A DNA stretch of 7,173 nucleotides. Origin: an uncultured Paracoccaceae bacterium (GTDB lineage: Bacteria > Pseudomonadota > Alphaproteobacteria > Rhodobacterales > Rhodobacteraceae). The notes under the pieces were generated by a model, which worked only from the letters and a program-made list of their open reading frames with translations, ran no database searches and was not told the DNA's origin. Shown piece after piece: positions 7,101 to 7,173 of the stretch. Each line of letters begins with the position of its first letter. Within the stretch, counting starts at the first letter, position 1. The translations under genes and the position numbers were made by a program. The stretch spans positions 1-7,173 of the forward strand of contig CALCPC010000740.1 of assembly GCA_937900975.1 (NCBI GenBank), in the 5' to 3' direction.

Positions 7101-7160
7101 CTTGGATTGTTGTTTTGGTTTGTTAGTATTGTTCAGAGAGCGTTTGTTTATATTTATCGG
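7101..7160 (+). promoter_or_regulatory. T-rich, C-poor segment, possible control region of a gene to the right
   Basis: Of these 60 bases only 20 are G or C, 31 are T and 4 are C, in sharp contrast to the rest of the window. TTGGAT (7102-7107) and TAGTAT (7124-7129), 16 bases apart, form a weak sigma-70-like pair on the plus strand. TATATT at 7149-7154 is another possible -10 box. No start codon with a ribosome site follows before the edge. It may be the promoter or leader of a gene starting beyond position 7173. Confidence 0.3.
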
Positions 7161-7173
7161 GATTGGCGGTGAC

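Noticed and set aside
1..7173. CRISPR array, tRNA, rRNA or phage genes
   Set aside because: I saw no regularly spaced repeats, no tRNA cloverleaf or T-loop sequence, no rRNA signature, and no phage structural or integrase motifs on either strand.

Overview
The window carries one minus-strand gene cluster for an ABC importer of the oligopeptide/oligosaccharide (Dpp/Opp, family-5 binding protein) type. The DNA is GC-rich, coding regions favour G/C at third positions, and the proteins read like those of alphaproteobacteria. I infer a Rhodobacterales-type genome from general resemblance only; no marker gene fixes the taxon.

Reading in the direction of transcription (right to left), the order is: (1) a divergent metallo-beta-lactamase-fold (UlaG-like) hydrolase, 6044-5355; (2) a secreted family-5 substrate-binding protein, 5248-3518, interrupted by an in-frame TAG at codon 294; (3) a DppB-like permease, 3448-2435; (4) a DppC-like permease, 2438-1509; (5) a single ATPase with two complete nucleotide-binding domains (DppD and DppF fused), starting at 1512 and still open at the left edge. 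Genes 3/4 and 4/5 overlap by the four bases ATGA, the classic layout for coupled translation. The binding-protein gene is set off from its neighbours by spacers that contain GC-rich inverted repeats. One of these is a perfect 8-bp stem just after its stop codon, which suits making more binding protein than permease.

Together the genes describe periplasmic capture of a small oligomer, passage through a two-permease channel, and ATP hydrolysis by one dual-domain ATPase (presumably one polypeptide per transporter). Binding-protein C-terminal motifs and the DEPVSMVDAS box of the second ATPase domain remind me of the branch that includes oligosaccharide importers. The substrate cannot be fixed from sequence. 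The TAG would leave a 293-residue fragment lacking the second half, so the importer as written is probably non-functional unless the stop is a sequencing error or is read through.

The right 1.1 kb (6092-7173) holds no gene I can defend. It contains frames with weak codon bias, one small plus-strand ORF with a plausible ribosome site (6870-7013), and a T-rich, C-poor end that may be the control region of a gene beyond the window. I found no rRNA, tRNA, CRISPR, complete insertion sequence or origin. I see no convincing new defence or mobile system. The points most worth a second look are the nonsense codon, the altered metal motif of the hydrolase, and the intercistronic hairpins.
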